DNA from: Verrucomicrobiota bacterium
GTDB taxonomy: Bacteria > Verrucomicrobiota > Verrucomicrobiia > Chthoniobacterales > UBA10450
Direction: 5' to 3'
Assembly: GCA_003218785.1 (NCBI GenBank)
Contig: QHOM01000057.1
Coordinates: 1 to 22,454 of the forward strand
DNA length: 22,454 bases
In this document: piece by piece, positions 1 to 8,353 of the stretch
Layout: every line of letters starts with the position of its first letter
Position numbering within the stretch: the stretch's first letter is position 1
Translations under genes and position numbers: made by a program
Notes under the pieces: generated by a model
What the model was told of the DNA's origin: nothing
Seen by the model: only the letters and a program-made list of their open reading frames with translations
Databases searched by the model: none

Positions 1-1
1 G

Positions 2-370
2 CACGTGCATCCGCGATTTCACACGCCTGATGTCGCCATCATCACTTACGCCGCGATTGCGTTTACTCTGTCATTCAGCTCAACGTTTCAACGACTCGCC
101 ATTCTTTCCAACATGGCAGTGCTTTTGCTCTACGTTCTTTGCTGTCTCGCCGCGCTAGAATTGAATCGACGCGATATTCGCAGCGATGGCACACCATTTA
201 AATTTCCAGGCGCGATCCTTGCTCCGATCCTTGCCATTGTCGTGATCATCTGGATTCTTGCGCACGCGAAGCGAGATGAATTCGAAGTCACGGCCGCATG
301 CATCGCCGCGGCGTCCATCCTTTATCTGATCCGGCGATTTGTCGTGATCAAATCTGCGGTAACCCAATAA
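2..370 (+). CDS. APC-family amino-acid permease, C-terminal part (5' end outside the window)
   Basis: The frame is open from the window edge and stops with TAA at 368-370, so only about the last 122 residues are visible. They begin with HPRFHTPDVAI, the short cytoplasmic loop that in APC-superfamily permeases precedes a late transmembrane helix. Three or four hydrophobic segments follow, including LAILSNMAVLLLYVLCCLAA, PGAILAPILAIVVIIWIL and FEVTAACIAAASILYLI. A basic cytoplasmic loop (LNRRDIRSDGTPFKFP) separates the second and third; the motif 'dgpPFrlPg' is usual there. The predicted role is proton-coupled uptake of an amino acid or related amine across the inner membrane; the substrate cannot be told from this end. 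The GTG at position 5 is not taken as the start because the codon before it already fits the family. Confidence 0.75.
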   Translation, partial: HVHPRFHTPDVAIITYAAIAFTLSFSSTFQRLAILSNMAVLLLYVLCCLAALELNRRDIRSDGTPFKFPGAILAPILAIVVIIWILAHAKRDEFEVTAACIAAASILYLIRRFVVIKSAVTQ

Positions 371-534
371 CCGGCGGGCGCCTGAAGCAAAATAGCAGCG
401 AGAACAAAAACCCAACCGAAACGGCAAACATCACCTTTTGACCGAACTGAGCTTTGTGCCGCCCGCTTGGAGGTCTGCCCCAACATCCTGTATTTTGCCC
501 AACTGCACACACTTCAAATTGTGTGATTTTGCGC

Positions 535-561
535 TTGTAAGCCTCTAAAGCTCACTATATT
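535..561 (+). promoter_or_regulatory. possible sigma70-like promoter for smc
   Basis: TTGTAA (535-540) and TATATT (556-561) lie 15 bases apart, 33 bases before the smc start codon. The -10 match is good but the spacer is shorter than the usual 17, so this is a weak call. The remaining 371-534 gap shows no convincing gene. Confidence 0.3.
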
Positions 562-593
562 GAACAGCCAAGGTCGAACCTTTCGGCCTGCAC

Positions 594-3500
594 ATGCACT
601 TACAATCGCTCGAGCTCCTCGGCTTCAAATCGTTCGCCGATAAAACGATTTTTAATTTTCACGAAGGCATCACCGCTATTGTCGGGCCGAACGGCTGCGG
701 GAAATCGAATGTGCTTGACGCCGTGCGCTGGGTCTTGGGCGAACAGTCCGCCAAATCGCTTCGCGGCGACGAGATGGCCGACGTTATTTTCAACGGCACC
801 GACGCGCGCAAGCCTGTCGGTTTTGCGGAGGTTTCTGTCACTTTCACCGATTGTGCAAACGAGCTGGCAGTCGATTGGCACGACGTGCGCGTGACGCGCC
901 GTGTGTATCGCGACGGCAATTCCGAATACTTCCTGAACAAAACGCCCTGCCGACTTCGCGACATTCAAAATCTTTTTGCCGACACCGGCATCGCGCGGAC
1001 CGCTTACTCGATGATGGAACAGGGTAAGATCGACATGATCTTGAGCTCGCGTCCAGAAGATCGCCGCGCGGTTTTTGAAGAAGCGGCCGGGATTACAAAA
1101 TATAAAACGCAAAAACGCGACGCGCTGCGCAAGCTCGAAGCGACCGAGGCAAATCTTTTGCGCATCGGTGACGTTATCAAGGAAGTAAAGCGCCAGATCG
1201 GCTCGTTGCAACGACAGGCGGGCAAGGCGCGGCGCTACCAGGCATTGCACGCGGACCTTCGCATACTCGATACCCATCATTCGCGCAAACAGCTCGATTC
1301 GCGTGAAGCTGAGCTTGCCCATTGTCACGCAGAGATTGCGCGGCTTGGCGAATCGGAAGAGACGAGCCGCGCTAAGATCGACAGCAGCGAAAATCAGCTC
1401 ACCGAGCAGCGTCGCGCGCTGGACGACATTGATGCACAGATTGCCGATGGCCGCAGCGAATTACAACGTCTGCAAGGCGAAATCGGCACGAATCAAAATC
1501 GAATCCAATTCAATCGGCAACGCGCCGAAGAATTGGCAGAGTTAATCAAGCGCTCCCGAAAAGATATCGCCGCAGCCGAGGCAAAGCGCGCCCAGCAAGG
1601 AAAAGAAATACAGGACGCGAACGCGCTGATTGAAAAAACGAACCAATTTCTCCAGACCAAAGAAGCCGAACTGGCAAAGGTTACTGACTTAATTTCGCAC
1701 CTTCGCGGCGAGCAGAGCGAGCACAATTCGAAACTTGAAGCGCTGCAATTGTCGCTCTCGAAAGACGAGAAGCGAATCGCAGAACTGGAAGACGAAATCT
1801 CCGGACTTGCGATTCGGCGCGAAACCACGGAGGAAAATCGGCGCACTCTCGGGATCGCGATTTCGGACGCACAGGCAGTTCGGGACAAACTTCAGAAAGA
1901 GATCACCGCTGCGCACGCTACTGCAGAAACCGCGCGAAAGAATCTCGATCTTCTAAAGACGAAATCGCAGGCCAGCGAAACAACCTTGCGGCAGCATCAA
2001 CAACTTCTGGCCGGCACTGAAAAGAGTCTGGCGGAAATCGAACGTGCACTGACGGAAAAAGCATCACGCCTTGAAATTCTGCGTCAGCTTAACGAAGAAG
2101 GCGAAGGACTCGCACAAGGTTCACAAGCCGTCCTCAAAGGGCTTGATGACCCGTCGCGAATCCAGCCCGCGCTGGCCGGAGCCTTTGTTTCAAATCTCGA
2201 TGTTGATCCAGAATATATCGCCGCGATCGAGGGCGCCCTGGGTCGAAATCTGCAAGCGATTGTTCTGAAAGATGCACAGCTCGCGCCTGAAATCATTGCG
2301 GCATTGAAGGAAAAGAAACTCGGACAAGCTGCTCTTGTCCTTCCGAAACTCTGCGGCTCCGCGCCGAAAGCGCACTCACCGGTCCTCCCCAAAAAGGGCC
2401 TCGCCTGGGCTATCGACAAGGTGAAAGCGCCAGATTCTCTTGCGGCATTGGTGGCACGGTTGCTGCACAACATCGCAATTTTTCGCGATCTCGAAGCAGC
2501 CTTGGCTTTCAAGAAACATGGAAACGATTGTGCCGCCGCGACGCTCGCCGGGGAATTCATTTCAGCGGAGGGGATTGTTTTTGGCGGCAGCCGGGACGCG
2601 TCTGCCGATTCGTTGCTCGAACGCAGAGCGCGAATGGCGGGTCTGAACACAGATTATTCCGAACTCTGCAAACAACGGGAGGCGCTGTTGCAAAAACGCG
2701 ACGAAGCAAATGCAATATTGGAGATAGCGAGGGGCGAATTTGAAGAAGCCCGCTGCCGATATGAGTCTGCTGATCGGGGACAGTCGGGGTCGGAGAATAG
2801 GATTCTTTTCCTGGAACGAGAATTGCAGGCAAGCGAACAGAAGATCGACCAAGTTCGCTCGGAGCAGACAGTCCTCGCGCAGCAAATCCAAACTGCAGAC
2901 GAACGCATCGCAAACTTAGAAGAAGAATTGACCTCAGAGCGCACTGCTCTGGAAGCGCAGCAAAATCAGCAGCTCGAGATCCAGGCTGCGCACGAGAAAG
3001 CAGCAAAGAGTGAAGGCGAGGCGACGGAGCAGGTCAACAGGCTACGCCTTGTGCTCGCTACGGAGCGACAGCGTTACGAAAACCTTATCGCACAGCGCAA
3101 GCCCATGACCGCACGGGAAGTTGATCTCGTTGAGACAATCGCGGATCGGCAGGCGGAGATCGTGAATTTCGAAGAGCGATTGGCCGCGCAAGCGGGCGAA
3201 TCGAAGGACGCTGAAGCCGCTATCGAGAAACAGAATGCCCAACGCGCCGAACTGGAGGCCGCTGTTGCGTCACTGACCGATCAGCGGGCGGAACGCTCAT
3301 CCGCAATGAACGAAATGGAGTCGAGCCTGCGCGTAGTCCGAAACTCCGTGAATGAGCTGCACGATTTGCGTTCAAAACAGCAAGTTCGTCAGGCACAGTT
3401 GCAGTTGCAAATCGATAATCTCGCCGAACATATCTCGCGCCGTTATCAAATTGACCTGGGCGCATTTAATCTGGACCAAGCAGCGTTCGAAAAGACTTTG

Positions 3501-4358
3501 CGCGTGCAACTCAAACGGCGTCAAGGTGAATCGAGCGCTCCGTCGCTCGATGCTGATAATGGCGGCGAAGCCGCGTCGAATGGAACATTGCGCTCGAAGA
3601 GCACCGCACACCGAGATGTCGATCTTGCCCAGGTGGACGTGCAACAGCTAATTGCCGATCTTACCCGCCAACTCGATAACATGGGCCCAGTCAATCTGGA
3701 CGCCGTGCATGAGTACGACGAGCTTGAAGAGCGTTATCGTTTTCTCGAGAACCAAAACAATGACCTAACGGCCTCCCGGCGCGCGTTGCTCGACGTGATT
3801 GCGCAAATCAACTCGACCACAAGGAAATCGTTCTCGGAGACCTTCGCGCAGGTGCGGCTGAACTTCCGCGAAATGTTTGCAGATCTCTTCGGCGGCGGGC
3901 GCGCGGATTTGTCTTTGCTCGATGAGAATGATCCGCTCAACTGCGGGATTGAGATCAGCGCCAAGCCGCCGGGCAAACAACTGCAAAGCGTCTCGTTGCT
4001 AAGCGGAGGCGAGCGCGCCATGACGGCGGTCGCGTTGCTGTTCGCGATTTACATGGTGCGACCGAGTCCGTTCTGCATTCTCGACGAAGTGGATGCGCCA
4101 CTCGATGAAGGCAACATCAACTGCTTCATCCGGGTGTTAGAGCGATTCGTAAACCAGAGCCAGTTTATCATCATGACCCACAACAAACGCACGATTGCGA
4201 AAGCGGACGTGCTTTACGGAGTGACAATGGAGGAGCGCGGAGTGAGCAAGCTCGTCGGCGTGAAGCTCAGTGCCCCGGCGCAACCTGTCACTGAAGCAGC
4301 TTCAAACGGGGGTGAGCACGCACCGACGCAGCGGCGCCTCGCGCTGGCAACGCGATAG
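594..4358 (+). CDS. smc: chromosome segregation ATPase SMC
   Basis: Full-length SMC of 1254 residues, slightly longer than the usual 1150-1200. The N-terminal head has Walker A GPNGCGKSN at residues 31-39 and the expected start MHLQSLELLGFKSFADK. A long coiled coil follows. The hinge lies at about 515-665 and ends in the glycine-rich IVFGG. A second coiled coil leads to the C-terminal head with signature motif LSGGERA (about 1136-1142) and Walker B FCILDEVDAP (D1164, E1165 catalytic). SMC dimers with ScpA/ScpB entrap DNA and fold and segregate the chromosome; neither scp gene is in this window. A Gly/Ser/Asn-rich insert (about residues 980-1010) interrupts the second coil near the head and may account for some of the extra length. 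ATG is supported by the family N-terminus although no clear Shine-Dalgarno precedes it. Confidence 0.97.
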   Translation: MHLQSLELLGFKSFADKTIFNFHEGITAIVGPNGCGKSNVLDAVRWVLGEQSAKSLRGDEMADVIFNGTDARKPVGFAEVSVTFTDCANELAVDWHDVRVTRRVYRDGNSEYFLNKTPCRLRDIQNLFADTGIARTAYSMMEQGKIDMILSSRPEDRRAVFEEAAGITKYKTQKRDALRKLEATEANLLRIGDVIKEVKRQIGSLQRQAGKARRYQALHADLRILDTHHSRKQLDSREAELAHCHAEIARLGESEETSRAKIDSSENQLTEQRRALDDIDAQIADGRSELQRLQGEIGTNQNRIQFNRQRAEELAELIKRSRKDIAAAEAKRAQQGKEIQDANALIEKTNQFLQTKEAELAKVTDLISHLRGEQSEHNSKLEALQLSLSKDEKRIAELEDEISGLAIRRETTEENRRTLGIAISDAQAVRDKLQKEITAAHATAETARKNLDLLKTKSQASETTLRQHQQLLAGTEKSLAEIERALTEKASRLEILRQLNEEGEGLAQGSQAVLKGLDDPSRIQPALAGAFVSNLDVDPEYIAAIEGALGRNLQAIVLKDAQLAPEIIAALKEKKLGQAALVLPKLCGSAPKAHSPVLPKKGLAWAIDKVKAPDSLAALVARLLHNIAIFRDLEAALAFKKHGNDCAAATLAGEFISAEGIVFGGSRDASADSLLERRARMAGLNTDYSELCKQREALLQKRDEANAILEIARGEFEEARCRYESADRGQSGSENRILFLERELQASEQKIDQVRSEQTVLAQQIQTADERIANLEEELTSERTALEAQQNQQLEIQAAHEKAAKSEGEATEQVNRLRLVLATERQRYENLIAQRKPMTAREVDLVETIADRQAEIVNFEERLAAQAGESKDAEAAIEKQNAQRAELEAAVASLTDQRAERSSAMNEMESSLRVVRNSVNELHDLRSKQQVRQAQLQLQIDNLAEHISRRYQIDLGAFNLDQAAFEKTLRVQLKRRQGESSAPSLDADNGGEAASNGTLRSKSTAHRDVDLAQVDVQQLIADLTRQLDNMGPVNLDAVHEYDELEERYRFLENQNNDLTASRRALLDVIAQINSTTRKSFSETFAQVRLNFREMFADLFGGGRADLSLLDENDPLNCGIEISAKPPGKQLQSVSLLSGGERAMTAVALLFAIYMVRPSPFCILDEVDAPLDEGNINCFIRVLERFVNQSQFIIMTHNKRTIAKADVLYGVTMEERGVSKLVGVKLSAPAQPVTEAASNGGEHAPTQRRLALATR

Positions 4359-4360
4359 CG

Positions 4361-4405
4361 TAGCGCACGCGTCCCGCGTGCTGGTGAGCGGGTCCTCACG
4401 CTCAC
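4361..4405. repeat. two adjacent hairpins of a dispersed repeat at the 3' end of smc
   Basis: Directly after the smc stop codon lies GCACGCGTCCCGCGTGC (4365-4381), a perfect 7-bp stem with a TCC loop. It is followed by a second stem, GTGAGCG (4384-4390) with CGCTCAC (4399-4405). Neither stem is followed by a T run, so intrinsic termination is not clear, but the structure could protect the smc mRNA 3' end. The first hairpin shares a core with hairpins elsewhere in the window (see findings). Confidence 0.7.
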
Positions 4406-4479
4406 GGTCGTTCCCTAGCACAAACGGCAGCCGGAATTCGATTTACTTCGAAGATACATCCGCCGTATAACTCTTTGCT

Positions 4480-5289
4480 ATGAAGCCTCTCGCTTTCTTT
4501 TTAGCGTACCTGCTCGCGCTCTCCACGGTATACGCTGGCAGCGCGACCTGGAGCGCAACACCACTCACCGGCGATTGGAATACCGCGACGAATTGGATGC
4601 CGCCTACTATTCCAAACGGACCAGCAGATGTCGCGACCTTCGACGTTTCGAACACGACTGACATTTCCGTCTCGACCGGCACCGAGGTTAACAGCATCGT
4701 ATTCAATTCGGGCGCAAGCGCGTTTTCGATTACCGTCATGCCTGGCTTTACGCTCGCTACCAGTGGCGCCGGCATCATAAACGATTCCGGCAGGCAGCAG
4801 AATTTCATAACGGGAGTGGACGACTTCCTCATCGGGGGTGAGGCCGGTAACATCAGCTTTACGGGCACCGCCACGGCGGGAAGCCAGAGCGTGTTTACTG
4901 TTCGCGGAGCCGAAGGGAATTATGCTGCTGATGGCGGACATATAGATTTCTATGATGCTTCCACAGCCGGCAGCAGCAGCTTTATCAATAACGGCAGTGT
5001 CTATTCCTTCGGTGGCGTGACAGAGTTTCACGATAGTTCAACTGCGGGGGCTGGCATTCTCACCAACTACGCTGGAGCAGCGTACTTCGGTGGCAACGGC
5101 CAGACCGAATTTGTGGACAACTCTTCGGCGGGCAACGCTATAATTACTAACAAGGGTGCTAGTACCTTTTCCCTGGGTGGGTTTGTTGATTTCTTTGGTA
5201 CTTCGACGGCCGCCACGATTACCAACGAAGGAGGCTCAGTTGCCTACAGCGATGGCGCATGGACGACTTTTTGTGGATTTTGCTTATGA
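4480..5289 (+). CDS. PATR/autotransporter-type beta-helix protein, 5' part before a frameshift
   Basis: Encodes 269 residues starting with a clear signal peptide (MKPLAFFLAYLLALSTVYAG), so the product is exported. The mature part starts with the family-typical WSATPLTGDWNTATNW. From about residue 120 it has degenerate repeats of 25-30 residues with a consensus like FxDxSTAGxAxIxNxG, for example FHDSSTAGAGILTN and FVDNSSAGNAIITN, the pattern of a right-handed beta-helix passenger. The last residues (TFCGFCL) do not fit the repeat. Moving one base onward in the T5 run at 5268-5272 restores TFVDFAYDSTAGNATI and joins the frame of the next entry. I therefore read 4480-6139 as one gene of about 552 residues broken by one extra T, either a true mutation or a base-calling error. 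Confidence 0.75.
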   Translation: MKPLAFFLAYLLALSTVYAGSATWSATPLTGDWNTATNWMPPTIPNGPADVATFDVSNTTDISVSTGTEVNSIVFNSGASAFSITVMPGFTLATSGAGIINDSGRQQNFITGVDDFLIGGEAGNISFTGTATAGSQSVFTVRGAEGNYAADGGHIDFYDASTAGSSSFINNGSVYSFGGVTEFHDSSTAGAGILTNYAGAAYFGGNGQTEFVDNSSAGNAIITNKGASTFSLGGFVDFFGTSTAATITNEGGSVAYSDGAWTTFCGFCL

Positions 5290-6139
5290 TTCTACCGCAG
5301 GCAATGCGACTATCATCTGTCACGGTAAGCCTGCGGATGGCGAAGGTGTAACGGCATTCTTTACTCAATCCTCAACCGGCGGCACGGCGCGGATCGAGCT
5401 TTTTGGCAAAGGCACCTTATCGCTGACTAATCGCGATGTACAAGAGGTAACAGTGGGTTCCATCGAAGGGAATGGCTTTGTGACATTGGAAGACAATCAG
5501 CTCGTTGTGGGCAGCAATAACTTGAGCACGACTTTTTCGGGCATGATCGATGACGAAGGTCTCGGCGGTTCGCTCAGAAAAATTGGAAGCGGCACGCTGA
5601 TTCTGACGAATGCCAACACTTATACCGGCGGCACCGTGGTCAACCGCGGCAGACTTGCAATAAATAACACGACGGGCTCCGGCACGGGCACCGGTGCCGT
5701 GCAAGTCGTCGGTGGAGCGCTGGGCGGCAAGGGATTCATCGCTGGCCCGGTGACAATAGGAACCGGCCGAGGGGGCCGAAGCGTGCTGGCGCCAGGCACG
5801 GGTGGGTTGGGACTTCTAAGAATCCAGAACACAGTCACTTTCGGAATAAACGGAACATACCACTGGAATTTGAATGCCGAGCCATCTACCGCCGATGAGG
5901 TGGTCGGGACTGGGATAGCGATCAGTGCTGGCGCGCTCTTTTCGGCCTCTGCCCATAGCAGCGCCGCGATCCCGCTCGGCACGGTGTTTACGGTAATTGA
6001 TAACAGGGCAGTCGCCCCGATCTCCGGAACTTTTAGTAACCTCGCTGACGGCGCAACAATTATAGTTGGCAGCAACACGTTGCAAGCTAATTACGAAGGC
6101 GGAGACGGCAATGATCTCACCCTCACGGTTGTGCCGTAG
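5252..6139 (+). CDS. PATR/autotransporter-type beta-helix protein, 3' part after the frameshift
   Basis: This is the continuation of the protein beginning at 4480, in the frame one base later. It continues the STAG-type repeats (AYDSTAGNATI, TQSSTGGTARI). It then has a canonical passenger-associated transport repeat with the core SGTLILTNANTYTGGT followed by VVNRGRL, a glycine-rich stretch and a C-terminal all-beta segment ending GGDGNDLTLTVVP. No C-terminal autotransporter barrel and no PEP-CTERM anchor is present; the stop falls just where many relatives continue with a Pro-Glu-Pro sorting tail. The ATG at 5252 lies inside the overlap and is probably not a real start. The likely role is a secreted or surface protein; ligand unknown. 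Confidence 0.72.
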   Translation: MAHGRLFVDFAYDSTAGNATIICHGKPADGEGVTAFFTQSSTGGTARIELFGKGTLSLTNRDVQEVTVGSIEGNGFVTLEDNQLVVGSNNLSTTFSGMIDDEGLGGSLRKIGSGTLILTNANTYTGGTVVNRGRLAINNTTGSGTGTGAVQVVGGALGGKGFIAGPVTIGTGRGGRSVLAPGTGGLGLLRIQNTVTFGINGTYHWNLNAEPSTADEVVGTGIAISAGALFSASAHSSAAIPLGTVFTVIDNRAVAPISGTFSNLADGATIIVGSNTLQANYEGGDGNDLTLTVVP

Positions 6140-6183
6140 GAAATTTCAGATCGGCAGGCGAGATTAATCACCGGAGAAGGTCA

Positions 6184-6233
6184 CGATGGCGAGACGCCAT
6201 CGCCAGCGCGCGAGACGCCCGCACGCGGCGGGC
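6184..6233. repeat. tandem hairpins of a dispersed repeat before the dehydrogenase operon
   Basis: GATGGCGAGACGCCATC (6185-6201) forms a perfect 7-bp stem, extended to 8 bp by C6184/G6202, with an AGA loop. It is followed by GCCCGC (6217-6222) pairing with GCGGGC (6228-6233). They sit between the PATR gene stop (6139) and the E1alpha start (6309). The first belongs to the same core family as the hairpins at 4365, 13793 and 20325. Confidence 0.65.
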
Positions 6234-6308
6234 AAGCTGTGCGTTACCCAAAGCGAAACGCTACAAAAAACTTTGCGCGCAGTTGCCGATCTTGGCTAAA
6301 ATGGCTCG

Positions 6309-7382
6309 ATGCTTCAGACGGCGCAGCGGACCGCAAAATCGAAAGGAAAAAAAGGCGCGCCCGCATCGCTGGGCGAAGCAGCTGTGGGCAAAGGCGCGCC
6401 TCCCCACGACCGTTTTCTGGAAGCGTTTCGCTGGATGCTGCTGGCACGCACGCTCGAGGAGAAGCTCGTTAGTCTCTACCGCGGCGGTCAGATCACCGGC
6501 GGCGTTTACATCGGCAAGGGCCAGGAAGCGGTCAGCGTCGCTTGCGGAATATTTCTAGAAAAGGGCGATATCTTTGCGCCCTTAATTCGCGACCAGGCGG
6601 GGCGATCTGCATTCGGCGAACCGCTGATCGACGTCACGCGCACGTATCTCGGTTCGCGCCTAGGTCCAATGCGCGGACGCGATGGCAATATTCATCGTGG
6701 CCGACCGCGCGATAATCAGCTCGCCATGATCAGTCATCTTGGCGCGATGGTTTCCGTGACGGTGGGCGCGTTGATGGCGAAACGATTCCGAGGCGAAAAG
6801 GGGTTCATCGGCCTGAGTTGCATCGGCGAAGGCGGAATGCAGACGGGCTCGTTTCACGAAGGAATGAACATTGCCGCTGTTGAGCAGGTGCCGCTAGTCG
6901 TCGTCGCAACGAATAATCATTACGCTTACTCAACGCCCAACGACCGCGAGTTTGCGTGTCATGATCTGATTGACCGCGCGATAGGGTACGGATTCGAAGG
7001 TTACACTGTCGATGGAACCGATCTTGCAAATTGCCTAGATGTAATCGGCGGCGCGGTCAAGCGCGCCCGAGTGGGTCGCCCACCGCAGTTGGTCGTCGCT
7101 TCCATCCTACGCCTGTCTGGTCACGGCGAACATGACGATGCGAGTTACGTGACGGACGAGATTAAACGTGAACCGTTTGCGCGCGATTGTTTGAAAGTCA
7201 CTGAGCACACGATTGTCGATCTTAAATTGGTCGACACGGAGACATTGGCAGAGTGGCGCCGAGACGCAGCCACGCAAGTGGACGTGGCAATTTCTACAGC
7301 GCAAAAGGAGGCCGCACCCGAGGGCGACGAAGAAGATTGGTGTGCGATCTCGACGCGCGACCTTGTCGATTCTCTGGAATGA
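6309..7382 (+). CDS. 2-oxoacid dehydrogenase E1 component, alpha subunit (branched-chain/acetoin-like type)
   Basis: 357 residues, the usual E1alpha size. The thiamine pyrophosphate motif reads GEG at 173-175 and closes with NN at 202-203. GEG in place of GDG, and NNHYAYSTP after it, resemble branched-chain 2-oxoacid and acetoin dehydrogenase E1alpha more than pyruvate dehydrogenase. The loop LSGHGEHDDASY matches the conserved activation-loop region. With E1beta it decarboxylates a 2-oxoacid and passes the acyl group to the lipoyl arm of E2, in the cytoplasm. The first ~30 residues (lysine- and alanine-rich) are outside the conserved fold, so the true start could be further in. Its stop overlaps the E1beta start as ATGA. 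Pyruvate cannot be excluded as substrate. Confidence 0.9.
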   Translation: MLQTAQRTAKSKGKKGAPASLGEAAVGKGAPPHDRFLEAFRWMLLARTLEEKLVSLYRGGQITGGVYIGKGQEAVSVACGIFLEKGDIFAPLIRDQAGRSAFGEPLIDVTRTYLGSRLGPMRGRDGNIHRGRPRDNQLAMISHLGAMVSVTVGALMAKRFRGEKGFIGLSCIGEGGMQTGSFHEGMNIAAVEQVPLVVVATNNHYAYSTPNDREFACHDLIDRAIGYGFEGYTVDGTDLANCLDVIGGAVKRARVGRPPQLVVASILRLSGHGEHDDASYVTDEIKREPFARDCLKVTEHTIVDLKLVDTETLAEWRRDAATQVDVAISTAQKEAAPEGDEEDWCAISTRDLVDSLE

Positions 7383-8347
7383 GCATCACGTATCTGGAAG
7401 CGATCCGCGAAGCCCAGGCGAAACTGCTCCGCGATGACGAGCGCGTTTTTATCTACGGGCAGGATGTCGGCGGGACATTTGGGGGCGCCTTTAAAGCAAC
7501 GAAAGGTCTCGCTAAAGAGTTTCCCGGGCGCGTGTTGAACACGCCGATCAGCGAAGACGCGATGGTTGGGACTGCGATCGGGGCCGCCATGCATGGGATG
7601 CGGCCGATTGTCGAAATGCAATTTGCCGACTTTTCCAGCACCGCGCTCAATCAAATCTTAAACAACGCCGGGACGCATTATTGGCGGACGGATGTTCCAA
7701 TCCCCATCACAGTGCGTTTGCCCTCTGGTGGCACAAAAGGCAGCGGGCCGTTTCACAGTCAGTCGATGGAATCGATCTACGCGCATTATCCGGGGCTTAT
7801 TGTAATGACGCCGGCGACCGTAGAAGATGCCTACACCATGCTCATTGAAGCGGTGGCGATCGATGATCCGGTCATATACTGCGAACACAAATATCTCTAT
7901 TATCACCTTAAGGCAGAGAAACTGCCGACCGAAGGCTTGCCCACAGGCAAAGCGCGCATCGCACGGGAAGGGCGCGACCTGACCATTGCCACCTACAGCG
8001 CGATGCTGCACGAAGCACTCGCGGTCGCGGAACAATTGGCCACCGAAGGTTTTGAAACTGAAGTTATCGATCTTCGTTCCGTTAAGCCGCTTGATACCAA
8101 TACCGTTCTCGCGTCAGTTGCGCGCACGGGTCGCTTGCTTTGCGTCGGAGAATCATTCCCGTGGGGCAGCGCAACGGCTGAGATTATCGCCCGTGTGACA
8201 GCGGAAGGCTTTCATCTGCTAGACGCGGCACCGCAGCGCATGAACGCGAAAGATACACCCATACCGTATCATCCGAATCTCTGGTCGGTGCATCGCCCGA
8301 ACGCAAAAGAGATTGCGAGAAAGGCCCGCGCTCTCCTCCGAGAATAG
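7379..8347 (+). CDS. 2-oxoacid dehydrogenase E1 component, beta subunit
   Basis: 322 residues from the ATG at 7379, which overlaps the E1alpha stop by 4 bases and gives the family start MSITYLEAIREAQAKLL. The longer open frame beginning at 7253 is rejected because it lies inside the E1alpha coding frame. Conserved features are the early loop GQDVGGTFGGAFKATKGL, the segment FNTP-like VLNTPISEDAMVGTAIG, EMQFADF, and the C-terminal transketolase-like domain with EVIDLRSVKPLDTNTV, which anchors the heterotetramer. The motif YCEHKYLYY is closer to branched-chain-type than to pyruvate-type beta subunits. It forms the alpha2beta2 E1 with the preceding gene and is translationally coupled to it. Confidence 0.92.
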   Translation: MSITYLEAIREAQAKLLRDDERVFIYGQDVGGTFGGAFKATKGLAKEFPGRVLNTPISEDAMVGTAIGAAMHGMRPIVEMQFADFSSTALNQILNNAGTHYWRTDVPIPITVRLPSGGTKGSGPFHSQSMESIYAHYPGLIVMTPATVEDAYTMLIEAVAIDDPVIYCEHKYLYYHLKAEKLPTEGLPTGKARIAREGRDLTIATYSAMLHEALAVAEQLATEGFETEVIDLRSVKPLDTNTVLASVARTGRLLCVGESFPWGSATAEIIARVTAEGFHLLDAAPQRMNAKDTPIPYHPNLWSVHRPNAKEIARKARALLRE

Positions 8348-8353
8348 GAATTT

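Noticed and set aside
322..510. 62-residue minus-strand frame with one hydrophobic stretch, overlapping the permease 3' end
   Set aside because: No ribosome binding site or recognisable family, and part of it is antisense to real coding sequence.
2084..2650. 188-residue minus-strand frame inside smc
   Set aside because: Antisense shadow of the SMC hinge; biased arginine/serine composition typical of reverse frames of GC-rich genes.
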